DNA from: Adiantum capillus-veneris
Taxonomy: Eukaryota > Streptophyta > Polypodiopsida > Polypodiales > Pteridaceae
DNA length: 64,000 bases
Reading direction: 5' to 3'
NCBI GenBank assembly: GCA_014529385.2
Contig: CM043953.1
Coordinates: 111,474,049-111,538,048 of the forward strand
How positions within the stretch are numbered: the first letter of the stretch is position 1; each line of letters opens with the position of its first letter. The position numbers and the translations under genes were made by a program. Under the pieces are notes generated by a model. The model was given only the letters and a program-made list of their open reading frames with translations, searched no databases and was not told where the DNA came from. Of this stretch, positions 1-10,994 are shown one piece after another.

Positions 1-2
1 TC

Positions 3-713
3 TTTGGAAAGTCAATTAGGGTGTTCATTGATGATTTTTTCATTTATAGTTCAAAATCATTGCATCTACAAAGGGTAGAAGAAGGTTTAAAGAAGCTCTA
101 CGACATGGGAGGTCAACTCAACCCCGACAAGTGTCACATAGGTGAGGATGAAGTGATCTTGCTTGGTCACAAGGTTTCCTATAAAGGCATTGAGGTGGAT
201 CCTTCAAAGGTAAAGGCTCTTATTGAGCTCCCATCACCCAAGAATCTCAAAGAGGTCATCTCATTCATTCAAAAGGTGAAGTATATGTCACGCTTCATTC
301 ACTTAGCTTCTGAGTCGCTTCACCCTTTGCAAAAGTTGACGCAACAAGTAGAATTTTCATGGTCTCATGAGCTTGAAGAGTACTTTTGTAACATTAAAGT
401 CATTTTGTCAGAGCTACCAACACTTATGCCTCCTTGTTGGGTGTACACATTCTTTGTTAGCTCTAGTGTTGGGAAAGAAACAATTGGTGCGGTTTTGCTA
501 CAACAAGATCCCCACAGTACGAGGATGCGACCCATCTACTTTGCTAGTAGGGTCATGAATGCTTTAGAGAGAGGCTACACGGAGGTAGAACTCATGATGC
601 TTTCTCTCATGTTTGCGGTGAGAAAGTTTAGATCCTACTTGCTACCAAAACCTTTTGTAATTCTCACTGCAGAAAATTTTGTTTCCTTGGGTGTCATCTC
701 AAATGAATCTTAG
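3..713 (+). pseudogene. gypsy reverse transcriptase C-terminal part plus first RNase H
   Basis: The reading frame is open from base 3. It begins a few residues before the RT catalytic motif, seen as V-F-I-D-D at about 21-35 (the YxDD box). The next segment, with LLGHKVS and GIEVDPSKVKAL, is the conserved RT thumb/connection region of Ty3/gypsy polyproteins. A degenerate RNase H follows (about residues 140-220), recognisable by the stretch ending YFASRVMN and AVRKFRSYLL. The frame ends with a stop at 711-713, but the homologous continuation is in another frame from about 690, so a frameshift separates it from the next segment. The enzyme copies retrotransposon RNA into DNA; this copy lacks its N-terminal half because the window starts here. 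Confidence 0.85.
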
Positions 714-2034
714 TACGAGGATCTCAAAGTGGATTATGGAGTTGCAAGAGTTTCAATACTCCTTCAAGGTAGAAGATAGTGTGCGTGCACAATTGGCAGG
801 GATTCTAACTTATAGAGTACATGAGAAGGAGATTAGGGGGCCTGAAGTAAAGACCGTACCATTGCCACCACCAACAAGTATTCCTAATGCATTTACCTTA
901 TTCTTTGATGGAGCTTTTCGACGAGCCACGGGAAAAGAAGGGGGAGGGCTAGTGTTGCTCAACCCAAGTGGAGAGGTGGTCATGAAAGAGAAGGTCAATC
1001 TACCAGGTTCAACTAGCAACAATGAAGCAGAATATGACACACTACTTCATGGTTTAAAGATGTGCATTGATCAAGGTATACAACGTCTCATGGTAAAGGG
1101 AGATGCACGTCTCATTGTGAAGTAGATTTTAGGCATTTGGGCATGCAAGAATGAAAACGTAAGGACAAAAGTTCATGCCATTCGTAGGTTGTTTAATCAG
1201 TTTGAAGAAGTGCAAATATATCATATTCCTAGGAAACAAAATGAAGATGCCGATTTACTTGCACAACAAGCAGTTACATCTGTTAAGAAAGAAGTGCAGG
1301 TCATCATGGTGGCAACTGTTGTGAAGCAACCAAGATACCAGGGATTGGAGTCATTGGCTCCCATTATTGGCTACATTTTGGAGGGTGATTTTCCACAAGA
1401 CTTCACGAAGGCTCAGAAGAGGAGACTCATGAAGAAGGCAAGCACGTATCTCTTCCTAGAAGGATCCCTGTATCAAAGAGAGAAGGATCAAGTGTGCAGA
1501 AGAGTACCAACTATTGAGGAGATTCCAGCCATTCTAAAAGGTTTGCATGAAGAGGCATGTGGTGGTCATTTTTCCCGAGAGTTAACTGTAGAGAAGATTT
1601 TGCTTGCGGGGTATGTTTGGCCAAGTCTGCATGTGGATGTCCAAAATTGGTGTAAAAGTTGTCACGATTGTCAGGTCAATGGGAATAGAAGATTGTTTTA
1701 TGGTCCAAGGCAAATTGTGCTTGTAAATGCACCCTTTGAAAAGTGGGGCATTGATGCTATGGGTCCTCTTCCTAGGTCAAAAAATGGTAAACTCTACATT
1801 CTAGTGGCTGTAGACTATATGACTAGGTGGGTGGAAGCACAAAGCGTGGCAAAGGTAAATGAGAGGATAGTGAGCAAATTCGTCTACACTCACATTTGTT
1901 GTATATTTGGAACACCTTTGGAGATTGTTTCTGATAATGGTCCAGGGTTTAGAAAGGGCTTGCTCACAGAAGTCTGTGAAGAACTTCACATTCTACATCG
2001 TCACAGTACTATCCCCCGTCAAATGGTTTGGTAG
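679..2034 (+). pseudogene. second (Tat-type) RNase H and integrase core
   Basis: The first part is a second RNase H. FFDGAF (near 901) gives the first acidic residue, NNEAEYDTLL the glutamate, GDARLI the third and NEDADLLAQQA the fourth. An in-frame TAG at 1123-1125 interrupts it. The same frame then continues into integrase. An HHCC zinc finger is present (HEEACGGHF, then CKSCHDC), followed by the first catalytic Asp in WGIDAMGPLP and the second in VSDNGPGF. The frame is lost near 2010-2030, just before the catalytic Glu, which lies in the next segment. Integrase inserts the retrotransposon cDNA into the genome. One internal stop plus the frameshift make this a pseudogene. Confidence 0.85.
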
Positions 2035-2757
2035 AGAAAGCTAATGGTGTCATTGCAGGAATCATTAGAAAGATGGTGAAAAACAAAACAAAGTTGTGGG
2101 ATGACTTCTTGGATGGTGCCTTGTGGGCGTATCGAACCACATATAGGAAAGCCACGGAGTTTACACCATTTCACTTGGTCTATGGTCAAGAGTCTTTACA
2201 ACCAATTGAGCTCAACATTCCAACAATGCGACCTCATGACAAAGAAGCACAATATGATCAAGAAGCATGGATGGATTGAATTCTTACCTTAGCTGAGCTT
2301 GCATGGAAAAGAGAAGCAGCATACGAGTGCTACAAAAGGAAAGCTACACAGCGAAGGAGAAGCTTGACAAGAAACTAAAGGACAAAGGCATCAATGAATG
2401 AGATATTGTGCTAAGGTATGACAATCGACTCGATAATCGTTTTGATGCCAAATTTGAACTAGATGGCAGGGGCCATACATAGTTAAGAAGGCTTTCAATT
2501 CAAGTTACTATCAACTTATGGACTTGAATGAGAAAGAGCACTCTAGGAAGGTAAATGGTTATCGCTTCAAGCCCTATTTGAGTTGCCTTGTACCAAAGGA
2601 TCTACCAAAGATCTGTCAAAGGGCAGCTATCTCATGTAAGTATTGTTCCGTGAATCATGAGTGTAACTCAAGCCAAAATGCCAAGGGGCAAAACAATGAA
2701 GATCTCGTCAAGCACTATGAAGCACTCTCTTTGGAAAATATGCTCTATGATGGTACA
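2028..2757 (+). pseudogene. integrase C-terminal region and polyprotein tail
   Basis: The first part (to 2276) carries VEKANGVIAGIIRKM, which holds the third catalytic residue of the integrase DDE triad, then WAYRTTYRKATEFTPFHLVYG, a signature of gypsy integrases. Stops follow at 2277 and beyond. From 2518 an open stretch resumes with YQLMDLNEKE and VNGYRFKPYL, matching the integrase C-terminal DNA-binding region of this group. The last residues run to a stop at 2758-2760, only about 14 bases before the polypurine tract. It is a broken continuation of the upstream pol frame, offset by a frameshift. Confidence 0.8.
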
Positions 2758-2771
2758 TGAATATACCATCA

Positions 2772-2788
2772 TCCGGGGGGAGGGCTAA
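2772..2788 (+). other. polypurine tract before 3' LTR
   Basis: A G-rich purine run (CCGGGGGGAGGG then CTAA) sits directly after the pol stop and directly before a TG dinucleotide. This is where the plus-strand primer of an LTR retrotransposon is expected. Confidence 0.65.
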
Positions 2789-4690
2789 TGAGAGCCGGCT
2801 TTTGGCTATCCACATTGTCACCCAAACACTGTGGCTATCCCTACCATTTCATTGTACATAGACGTGTGTGAGTCAGGGAAATTTTCCCATATTTTCTTAA
2901 AGACCCTCAATTAGCTAGTCACTGGGCTAGTTGAGCCAAAAAAAAAAATATTATGGCCTCTTTGTGTGTAAATATTTCATTGTATATAGAGCCTAAATAT
3001 AAGGATTTTTCATAATTATTTTGGTATTTATTTAAATATTTCTACCTAGGTGTGTGTTATTTATGCCATGTACATTGACTCACCACTACCACAATTTTTC
3101 TTACCATTTTGCATACTCTTTATTCCATAAAGAAGTAATTTCATGCAAGCTTCTCTTATTTTTGGTGTAACTCTATCCCAACAAAAATCCAAAAAAACTA
3201 GTTTTATTTATGTGTATATTTTTTCACTATTGTGATTTTTTCCTTCCTACATCTATTCTATATTACTCTCATAAATTAGAACACAAAAAATATTCATCTT
3301 TTTATGGTAGACTTATAATGAGGGACATTTATTTTGACCCCTTTATATTTTTTCCACCTCTATTATTTATATTTGACATATACATATTTTTTTAGACCCC
3401 TCAATATTTGATTTCCTTAGTTGTACTATTCATTTATATCATGATCTCAACAATATCTTCAATTATAGACCTACCAAATAAGGTCAAGGGTATGTGGCAT
3501 GCATGCATGCACTATGGAGGGCTCACTCTTGGAGGCATTCAAAAGAATCATCAAAAGAAGGACCCCACAAGGACTTTGTGCAGTGGGAAAAGATAGTCGG
3601 TTTTGCTGAATTTTTAAAGGTCACTTGCTCTCCGAATTTGAAAAGGTGATACAAACAAAAGTTGTAGCTCGTGGGTTGAACTTTTGCGTCAACTGTTTCC
3701 ATATTTTTTTGAGCTACGAGCTGTGTGCTATGATTTTATTGGTGGACCCCAGTTTGCCCATGCTATGCAACCACACTCCCTCTTCCACTTTATCATTTTT
3801 CTCTTTCACACACACTTCTCCACACATCATCCCCAGCTTTCTCACCACCGCTCTCTGCACCCTACTCACCTTCTTCTCAACCTTGCAGAATAAGAGAAAC
3901 AATGGTGAACTCATGTCTCCTACACACACTTCCATTCCAAAATTGACCACCTAGTCTCATTTTTCCTCCTCCATATTACCCATATCTATTAAAAATACCA
4001 CAAAATTCAGCCTCTTCTCTTGAAAGACAACATCATGGTGATTGATAACTCGTATTCAATTACCTTGGCTCCCAAGGAAGGTCAAGAGTGGAGAAAAAAC
4101 GTACCGTCAAAGCTAGTGGACCCTCAACAAGCGTCAAAACTGACCCTACTCAAGGCACTTGTAGCATCAACATTGTAAGAAATCCATATTACATAAGTGC
4201 TGAAAATCTAACCCAATCATGGTTAGAGGAGTAACCCTACCCCTCAAAATTTCTATAAAAGGAAGGTGTAGCTAGCACAAAAGGGGGGAGCCATAAGGAA
4301 GAGCACTATGCTATAACATGAGAAGCAAAGCTCAATCTCTTGAGAAGGAGCTCTTGAGTGGAAGCTCATTGTCTTATGCATATGCACGTGTTGTATTAGG
4401 GTTGATTAGCAAGGGAGATCTATGCCATTGTAAGAGAGAGTGATCATTCAATTGAGAGTAGGAAATCTATCTTTTCTCCTACTAGTGTAAGCCCAACATT
4501 TGCTGAATCAAGGAGGGTGGATTTGGACTAAGCATGGATACTTTGTCTCTCTTCCAACGTGAAGTCATGGACAACAATGATGTGTAAGTGTCTTGGTGTT
4601 TTATTTAAGTTCTTGATAGCTTGTCTCTGGGTGTTGTCATCAATTTATCCATAAATCCCACATACTGTAAGAGGGCGACAGGGTGGAGAG
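2789..4690 (+). repeat. 3' LTR of the Tat-like element (end estimated)
   Basis: The LTR is inferred to begin with TGAGAGCC right after the polypurine tract. It is AT-rich and non-coding and has a good TATA box at 4253. A leader-like stretch with GAGAAGC and GGAAGCTC motifs follows. The right edge could be any CA near 4660-4690; no second LTR in the window defines it. Confidence 0.5.
4253..4260 (+). promoter_or_regulatory. TATA box in 3' LTR
   Basis: TTCTATAAAAGG lies about 1.46 kb into the LTR, followed by a likely R/U5 region. This fits the LTR promoter. Activity is not shown. Confidence 0.5.
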
Positions 4691-4916
4691 GACTCCCCTG
4701 GCCTTAAGACAGTGATTGGGGTGGCTTTTTTTGTGATGTGTTGTGGTGTAATTTCCTCAAGCTATGTTGAACAAATACTAATCTCACTTTTATTGGTCAT
4801 GACAGATTTGTAAGAAGGTATTAATGCAACAAGCACCCCCTCCCCCTTCTCTCTCTTTCTGACATATATAACTGTGCTGGCTTGATCACTGTCAATACAT
4901 TTCAAAGCAGCCCAAG

Positions 4917-4918
<2 letters not shown>

Positions 4919-4982
<64 letters not shown>
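4919..4982. repeat. (CT)32 microsatellite
   Basis: An uninterrupted 64-base CT run. Apparent reading frames on the reverse strand here are only translations of this repeat. Confidence 0.98.
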
Positions 4983-4984
<2 letters not shown>

Positions 4985-4989
4985 ATGCG

Positions 4990-6370
4990 TGCTAGTTCGC
5001 ATCCAAAACTAGGTGGTGCCCCAAATTTGTGTAGGGTTAGGTTGCGGGTTTGTGTGTGTGTTTGTTGTTTTTTCCAACCCCAACCCAACTGAGTAGCACG
5101 GGAGCCTTGAAGGGTGCTTAGAGGCCACTCTTCTTGTTGCCCGCCCCGGACCGCCTCAAATTGGGGCCCCCACAGAGGAGCCAACTTGTGTATGTTTTTG
5201 TGTAGGATCAATCTTTAGAATAATCAAGTAGTTTGCATGAATCACGAGAATTTGTATGATCCTTTCATTCCCATTGCAAGGCAAAAGGTACACATAATTG
5301 TTAGTACTAAATTGCAATTTCAACGTGGAATTCGTAGAATTTTAGGATCTCTTAGGTTAGTCGAAATAAACGCTTCGGTAAATCCTTTTATTTTGCCTCT
5401 CATTAGGTACGATCTTAGTCTGGATGTATATATCTTTGTTCTATTTTATGCATTAGGTTATGTATAGAGCATGGATAATGGCCCAGAAATTTTCCCTTTT
5501 TACTAATTCACACCACATATTAGGATAAATATTGCACTCAATAGAAAGATACATTTTCAGCAGCGTATGGTGTTTATGTTTGGGGTTGAAAGAACAGGGG
5601 AAATTCTTGCATCTCCAGAACCTGTCATCCTTCCTCTCATCAACTACCACACTTCTTTTGATGTACATGTCTTCATTTTATTTTAAAATGAAGTGCAGCC
5701 CAACAAAATAGTGTGTATGTTGGTTTTTTCTTTGTCCAAGTTTGTTACAAAAACAAAAAAACGATCATTTGTTCTAACAGGGAGTATGTGTGCAGTGAAA
5801 GTTCAATCCTTAGAGATCTAGCTTATTACGGATTGAGTTGCAGGAGCAGGTAGTAAAGCATCTCCCTCATAACAAGAGGGTCGTGAAGGCAAGACAAAAG
5901 GTCCTGCGTGTGGACTCCAATTTCCTCTTGCTGTTGGGCACTAAGGAAGACCACACATTCTTCCAAATAGTGTGTGCCCTAAGATTGGTAAATAGAGTGA
6001 GACTTGGTGTTTGGCACGTACATTTCACCATTGAGGAAGACTCTTCAGGAAACTTTCGGCCAGAGTTCATGCTTCATAGACTCACATTTGGTGAAATTTT
6101 TCCCTCATTTGCATCTTATTAATAGTCTTCATTTCACTTTCAACAAAGGAGATAGGGAGCTATTTAGGGCTTGTCTTAATAAAGAGAGCATAGAGAAGAT
6201 TGCAAATTTGTATAAATTCTCATCCTTCTCTACTTTCTATGACACTTTGTTCATAGAGACATTGTAAATCTCTTGATGCTTATGAATGATTTAACCATAA
6301 TCCCAAGGAGTTTTTGTCCAAAAATTTTGTAGCACAAGTGGAGTCTTTAAATCTTGCAAGCTCAAATCCC
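4990..6370. other. intergenic stretch, nothing recognised
   Basis: Short open frames occur at 5237-5467, 5838-6122 and 6004-6267 (all plus). None shows a domain I recognise, a codon bias or a splice pattern that would support a gene. The sequence is probably old repeat DNA between the Tat-like 3' LTR and the family-A LTR fragment. Confidence 0.4.
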
Positions 6371-6374
6371 TCCC

Positions 6375-7180
6375 AAACTCTTTTGTTGGCCAACTTCAAA
6401 CCATTGCTATTTGGTACCCAATGACCTGGTGATCAAGTTGCAAAGACCATGTGAAAAACCACATTGTTAACTTCAACCCGTAAGGAGTTTGTTGCATTTT
6501 GAGATCCTCAGGTTGCAAACCCAACCCACCAAAACTAGCAAAAACCATATGGTATCCCGAGCACATGCTCCAAACCTCAACCTAGCATAATTTGCTGCAT
6601 GGGTTTTTGATTGACAAGTCGTAGATTCTTGAAACCTTCATGTGATGTGCACTATCTCCGCAAAATCCAGAGAGGCTCAAAAACCTCCAAATGGCACATG
6701 TCAAAGTGAGCACACAACTCGCCTCCATCAAACTTTCCATTACCCATAACTTGCACTCTAGAGCTCTAATTGATGATCTTGAAAGACCAGCATGCTTCAC
6801 AACTCAAGCACTTTGCATCCATCTATTGACACCAATTGTGGCCACCTATCCTCGCTTGCCTTGTCCATCAGGGATCTGCAAGACCTTCTAGCTTTGAACT
6901 GCCATAAATTTTGCACCATGGCTCTGTTTGAGGGCCTATCTAGACCGGCTTCTAGAGAACTTTGAATACTACATTAAAGAGCACAAGTTAGGCACTTTGG
7001 ACAACACAAACATGCCATCCCAATTGGCCCTTTTTGGAGCCCTTTTGGCCTATATATCCACATTAGACATACTTGCTTGTCCAGAGCTTTCACAACTCCT
7101 TAGCACATGGTCCTACACTCATAGGTACCCATAGAAGTGCCATGCACTACCTCTAGGCCCGACCAGCTTTGGTTGCACCA
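6375..7180 (-). repeat. family-A LTR, 3' LTR of A-rev, truncated on its far side
   Basis: The last 480 bases align, in reverse orientation, with the first 480 bases of the other family-A LTRs. Shared marks are CTCTAGGCCCGACCAGCTTT next to the LTR edge, GACCAGCATGCTTCACAACT and CAGGGATCTGCAAGACCTTC. It ends in GGTTGCACCA at 7180, the reverse complement of the family start TGGTGCAGCC. The opposite end (expected TGGAGAGG) is not seen, so the left limit is approximate. Confidence 0.75.
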
Positions 7181-7200
7181 TCATTACATCCCCCTTGTTG
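7181..7200 (-). other. polypurine tract of A-rev
   Basis: On the minus strand, CAACAAGGGGGATGTAATGA abuts the LTR start. The plus-strand family-A element has a comparable purine run followed by GAGCAATGA before its 3' LTR (12528-12548), so the spacing is conserved. Confidence 0.65.
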
Positions 7201-7339
7201 AACATTCATGTTCAACCAAAAGCATATGTACAAAACTTACAAACTATCACACCAAACTGGCAACCAAACACACTTGCAAATCACATCCATATGTATAAGA
7301 TATGTACAAAAACTTCAGCTTCTCCGTACTTCATGTTTT

Positions 7340-7610
7340 TTAGATGGTTTCCCACCCCCCGTTGCTAGGATCTGATGCACATGAGGAACCAAGCCTCTTT
7401 TAAATTATATTTTGAACCACACACCATTCACCTTATGACTAAGAAGCTTCCCATTTTTCTCTCACTAGTTTATAGGTCCCATTCAAAAAAGCCTTTTGCA
7501 CTTTGTATGGATCCATCCACTTCTTCTTAAAATTTTGATGGAATGTGAAGTCCAAGTTGTCATAATAACTAATATCTAATTCTCCTAAACAATTTTCTCA
7601 TTTTAAACTG
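7340..7610 (-). pseudogene. gypsy integrase C-terminal domain of A-rev
   Basis: Conceptual translation of the minus strand, allowing several frame changes, gives KWMDPYKVQKAF-like, NGTYKLV-like and HKVNGVWFK-like segments. This is the order found in the C-terminal domain of Ty3/gypsy integrases. It sits about 150 bases upstream of the A-rev polypurine tract, exactly where the pol C-terminus should end. No continuous frame survives. The segment breaks off near 7610, where unrelated LTR-like sequence starts. Confidence 0.6.
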
Positions 7611-7621
7611 ATCATTTAATA

Positions 7622-7914
7622 TGGGGAAGTACTAGGGAAGAAAAGCTAGAATATTGGTTAAGCTAGCAAACCGGAAGAGGGAAAATAGGGATCCAAAGGG
7701 GGGGCCATCTGGAAAAGAGAAATGTGCTACAATGGGCTTTAAAGACCCTAAGGGTTAGCTCATTAAGACTTCCAAAATGCTAAGGTTCCAAAATTCAAAG
7801 GTTTTGTACAAAGGTCAAAACACTAGGGAAATTGGATGCTTCGTGTGTGTACCAAAAAGTCTTCAAAACTCCTACAAAGGAGGGGGCGAGCCTTGCAAGT
7901 AGGGTATGAGAGAT

Positions 7915-7962
<48 letters not shown>

Positions 7963-9038
7963 GCTTCCTTTACACAAAGGGAATGAGGGACACATGTCAG
8001 CTCCCTAGGCCAATTGCCCACAAGGTGCACTCAAATCCTATTGGATGGCCATGGAGGTGGACCAATGAGAATTAGGCTAGAGTAAATCTAGTTTGATTCA
8101 TTTAAAAAAACACTTGATAAAAGAACCAATAAGAATTAAGCTCTCTAGAAGACTATTGGGCAGTCTCCCAATGGGGTCCAATGAGCATTCAGCAGCCCAC
8201 TGGCTTGCCTGATTCCTATTGGCTAGAAGACAAAGGGGTCCAATGAGACTTTAGTTGCATTATTTAATAACCTAAAGATCTCACCAAAGGGGAAAGGGCG
8301 ACATAAGTCAAAAGGCTATCACTTATTCTACTTAATTATTACTAGATAAGCCTTGCATGGGCCAATGGGGTGCCAGCAAGAGTAATTTGCAAGAGGGGTC
8401 GACCAAGAGAGAGAGGGGGACTGAATTTGTCAAGTCATTAACACACACATGCACACAATCTCATGTGTGGAGCAAGAAGAGACTCTCTCTCCTTCTCAAG
8501 CTTTAATGGAAAGCTCATCACCTACTACAAGCTTGTGAGAAGGGAGGCCTACACCAACAACTCTTGGCTTTGTGATGCAAATCTAACCAAGATCCAAGCT
8601 TCAATGCATGCTCATCTCCTCTGCCATGCTAATTACTAAGCTATGCCATGCTAATATGAGTGATTATGTGAGGAGATATACATCTTTCTTGTAAGACTAC
8701 TCCTTCCTCTGAATCTACTCTCATACCCCACTAGCTCTCACCATCTTCAAAGGTGTGTGAGGTCTTGGATATGAGACCGTGAGATAATTGATGTTGTGTT
8801 TTAAAGTGTTTGCCAGTGCTTGAAGCTTCCATCTTCACTGCACTAGCTATTTATTAAGGAACACAAAGAATGTATTGTAAAATGTATCCCTTGATGGGGG
8901 AAGCCTATAATACAAAGCCTTTTGGAGGGGAGACCGGTTCCATATAACACCTTCTTCAACTCGCTACTTGCCTCATCAAGCTTCTAGAAACACAATTGCA
9001 ACTTTGATAGGTTCTATGTCCTAGAGCTATAACAATCA
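7622..9038. repeat. LTR-like non-coding block of an unassigned element
   Basis: This 1.4-kb block separates the A-rev integrase end from the plus-strand family-A element. It runs from a TG (7622) to a CA (9038) and lacks coding capacity. It holds a CA microsatellite and several CCAAT motifs. Downstream are leader-like sequences with GGAAAGCTCAT and GAGGGGAGACCGG resembling the R/U5 part of the LTR at 2789-4690. Flanking five-base sequences (TAATA and ATATA) do not match well, so a solo LTR is only a suggestion. Confidence 0.3.
7917..7960. repeat. (AC)22 microsatellite
   Basis: An uninterrupted AC run of 44 bases. Confidence 0.98.
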
Positions 9039-9045
9039 ATATAGT

Positions 9046-10949
9046 TAGTGCATCCAAAGTTGTTCGACCATAGGAGATGGCGCAAGCAGGTATGTAGTCT
9101 AGTAGGGGCACACTGAAGGCTAAAGCAAGTGAGAAAGTCCTAGGTAGATAGGTAGCAGCGGGTGTGTATGACTGATGAGGTTTGTTAGGCTAGAAGGGCT
9201 TCAAAGTGGTCCAAATTGTGTGGTAGGTGAAGGATGTCAAAAGTGCATGTTTTTTGCTTGAGATTGAAGATCTTGAATTGCTGAGGGAGATGGTCTAAAC
9301 GACTCATCAAACGGAGTTGTAGAGTGGAAGATGTTGAAGTTTGAAGTTGATTGCAAATTCAAGACGGACAAGGCAAATGGGGACAGGTGGTCAAAGTGGG
9401 TTTGAAGTGATGGATGTGTAGAGCTTATGATATGGAGCTTGTCGGTCTTTTTAGATCGTCAATTGGAGGGAGGATGGGCAAGATATGGGTAGTTGAAGAT
9501 TTACGGGGGGTCGGTTCTGAGCATGTTTGGTTGCATTGGAAAGCATGCCATCTAATGTTTTTTTGGTGTAGATAGGGTTTGAGCAGCTGGCATGCACCAT
9601 ATGGAGTCAACAGGATGTGACAAATCTCCATTCTAAGTCTTGGGTGCCGAGTTATGGCTTGTCGAAGTTTGGATAGTTCCCCGAGGGACGATTGCATATG
9701 ATTTTCTCTTGTTTTGGCGGATTTAGTTAGAGGGCTTGGCAAATTTGAAGTGCAATGGAGATGGGGGAGTTTCTAGCTGGCAGGGTGGTCTTTCATTGGG
9801 GCTTTACATAAGGGAAATTGGGTTTTTGAGCAAGAAGTAATCAAAAAGTTTTTTTCAAAGTGATATTGGTGGAATTATTTAACCCACAAGGGGGTGATTT
9901 AAACTGAGAATGCCACGTGGAGGGAAAATCACCCCATATGCAAAGGGGGAACCTAGAGACAATGTACATAGGCTGGGTGGTGCCCTTTCTCAAAGGCATC
10001 ACAAGGGTAGTGCCCTTTCTTAAAGGCATGATCTCGTGGAGCTTGCTACGTTGGTGGCCCTGGTTGGGTGCTACGCGCGCACACCCATTAGGTGCAAGTG
10101 TGTTAGAGAAAGCGACACTTGTGGTGTTGTTGGGTGTTCCTCTCGATCAATGGCATTGGTAATGTCATGCGTTGTTGCTGATGTGGAAAACAGTTGATGA
10201 TCCCGCGCCCAATAGGGTGCCAAAGTTTTGAAGGACTCGGGGGGACCCCACTAGCGCTAGCACTAGTGCTAGGGGGCCTTCCTATGGCAGTGCATAGAGG
10301 AGAAATGAGAGGAGATGGAGGAAGTCAACAAGGCCTACAAACAGGTGGTTTTGCATGCAATATCTTTGTCAAGTGAAGTGGACAAGTGTTCAGTGCTCAG
10401 ACACTTTCTAAAAAAAGCAGGTGGAGCTCTATAAAACAATCCTTTTGTCCATTTTTTGGGGTCTTTTAGTAGTCTTTCTACCCAGACCAACAAGGGTCTT
10501 TTGGCAGACCAAGCAAGCCTTTGTATATTTTGCTCCACGGTTGTGCCAAAGCCGATTCATGTATTGGAGCTCATCAAAGTTGTGCAGATGACGCAAAGAT
10601 TTATACGTGGTTGTTTAGATTTCCCACTTCCCCCTTCTCTTCTCTACTTGTGTGCGTATGTTTCCAAGTGTGTGTCAACAATTGTGCCCCCTCGAGGTCT
10701 ATTGTGCTAAGAGAGATAGAGAGAGGTTGTGTGCATGTGGAAGGTTATGAATTGAGTAGAGCAGGATGATTGGGCTTGTTTGGTGTGTTGCAATGCAGGT
10801 GTGTTTATGGTTGTGTGCAAACAAAAAAATTTCTTGTGAGTTGTGGAAATTTTGAAGGTGAGCTCTAGTGGATTGGGGTGTTGTGTATACCTTGGGCTAT
10901 AGGGAGGCATTTTGTTGTGTTTTGGGTGTGTTCCCATTCCCCCTCTCCA
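9046..10949 (+). repeat. family-A LTR copy 1
   Basis: It starts TAGTGCATCC (the family start TGGTGCAGCC with a mutated second base) and ends ATTCCCCCTCTCCA. It aligns along its length with 12549-14649 and 15049-16976. A TATA box lies at 10430. Confidence 0.85.
10430..10436 (+). promoter_or_regulatory. TATA box of family-A LTR copy 1
   Basis: GAGCTCTATAAAACAATCC lies about 520 bases before the LTR end. LTR copy 2 has CTCTATAAGA at the same place (14101-14110), slightly decayed. Confidence 0.5.
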
Positions 10950-10975
10950 TCTTTTGGTTCCCCCACTGAGGAGTG
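10950..10975 (+). other. primer-binding site, family A
   Basis: TCTTTTGGTTCCCCCACTGA directly follows the LTR end. The same position in A-rev reads TCTTCTTGTGCCCCCATGGA (minus strand, 19220 downward), so this post-LTR sequence is conserved in the family. The matching tRNA is not identified. Confidence 0.55.
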
Positions 10976-10994
10976 CATTAATGCTCCTGTTTGG

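Larger units (their letters stand above)
1..4690 (+). mobile_element. Ty3/gypsy LTR retrotransposon, Tat-like, left end outside window
   Basis: This is the 3' half of a plus-strand LTR retrotransposon. In order it shows the end of reverse transcriptase, its RNase H, a second plant-type RNase H, integrase, a polypurine tract and a 3' LTR. RT followed by two RNase H domains before integrase is the known order in the Tat group of plant Ty3/gypsy elements. Several frameshifts and stops show it is dead. The 3' LTR end is not fixed because no second LTR is in view, so the right limit is an estimate. Confidence 0.85.

Noticed and set aside
4762-5211. Minus-strand frame of 149 codons with an Arg-Glu repeat
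   Set aside because: Its core is only the translation of the CT microsatellite; no domain and no promoter context.
5838-6267. Possible host exon pair
   Set aside because: The frames look protein-like in places but show no recognisable domain or convincing splice sites.
7622-9038. Complete solo LTR with target duplication
   Set aside because: TG and CA ends exist, but TAATA and ATATA flanks do not match and no second copy in the window supports the edges; kept only as a low-confidence block.
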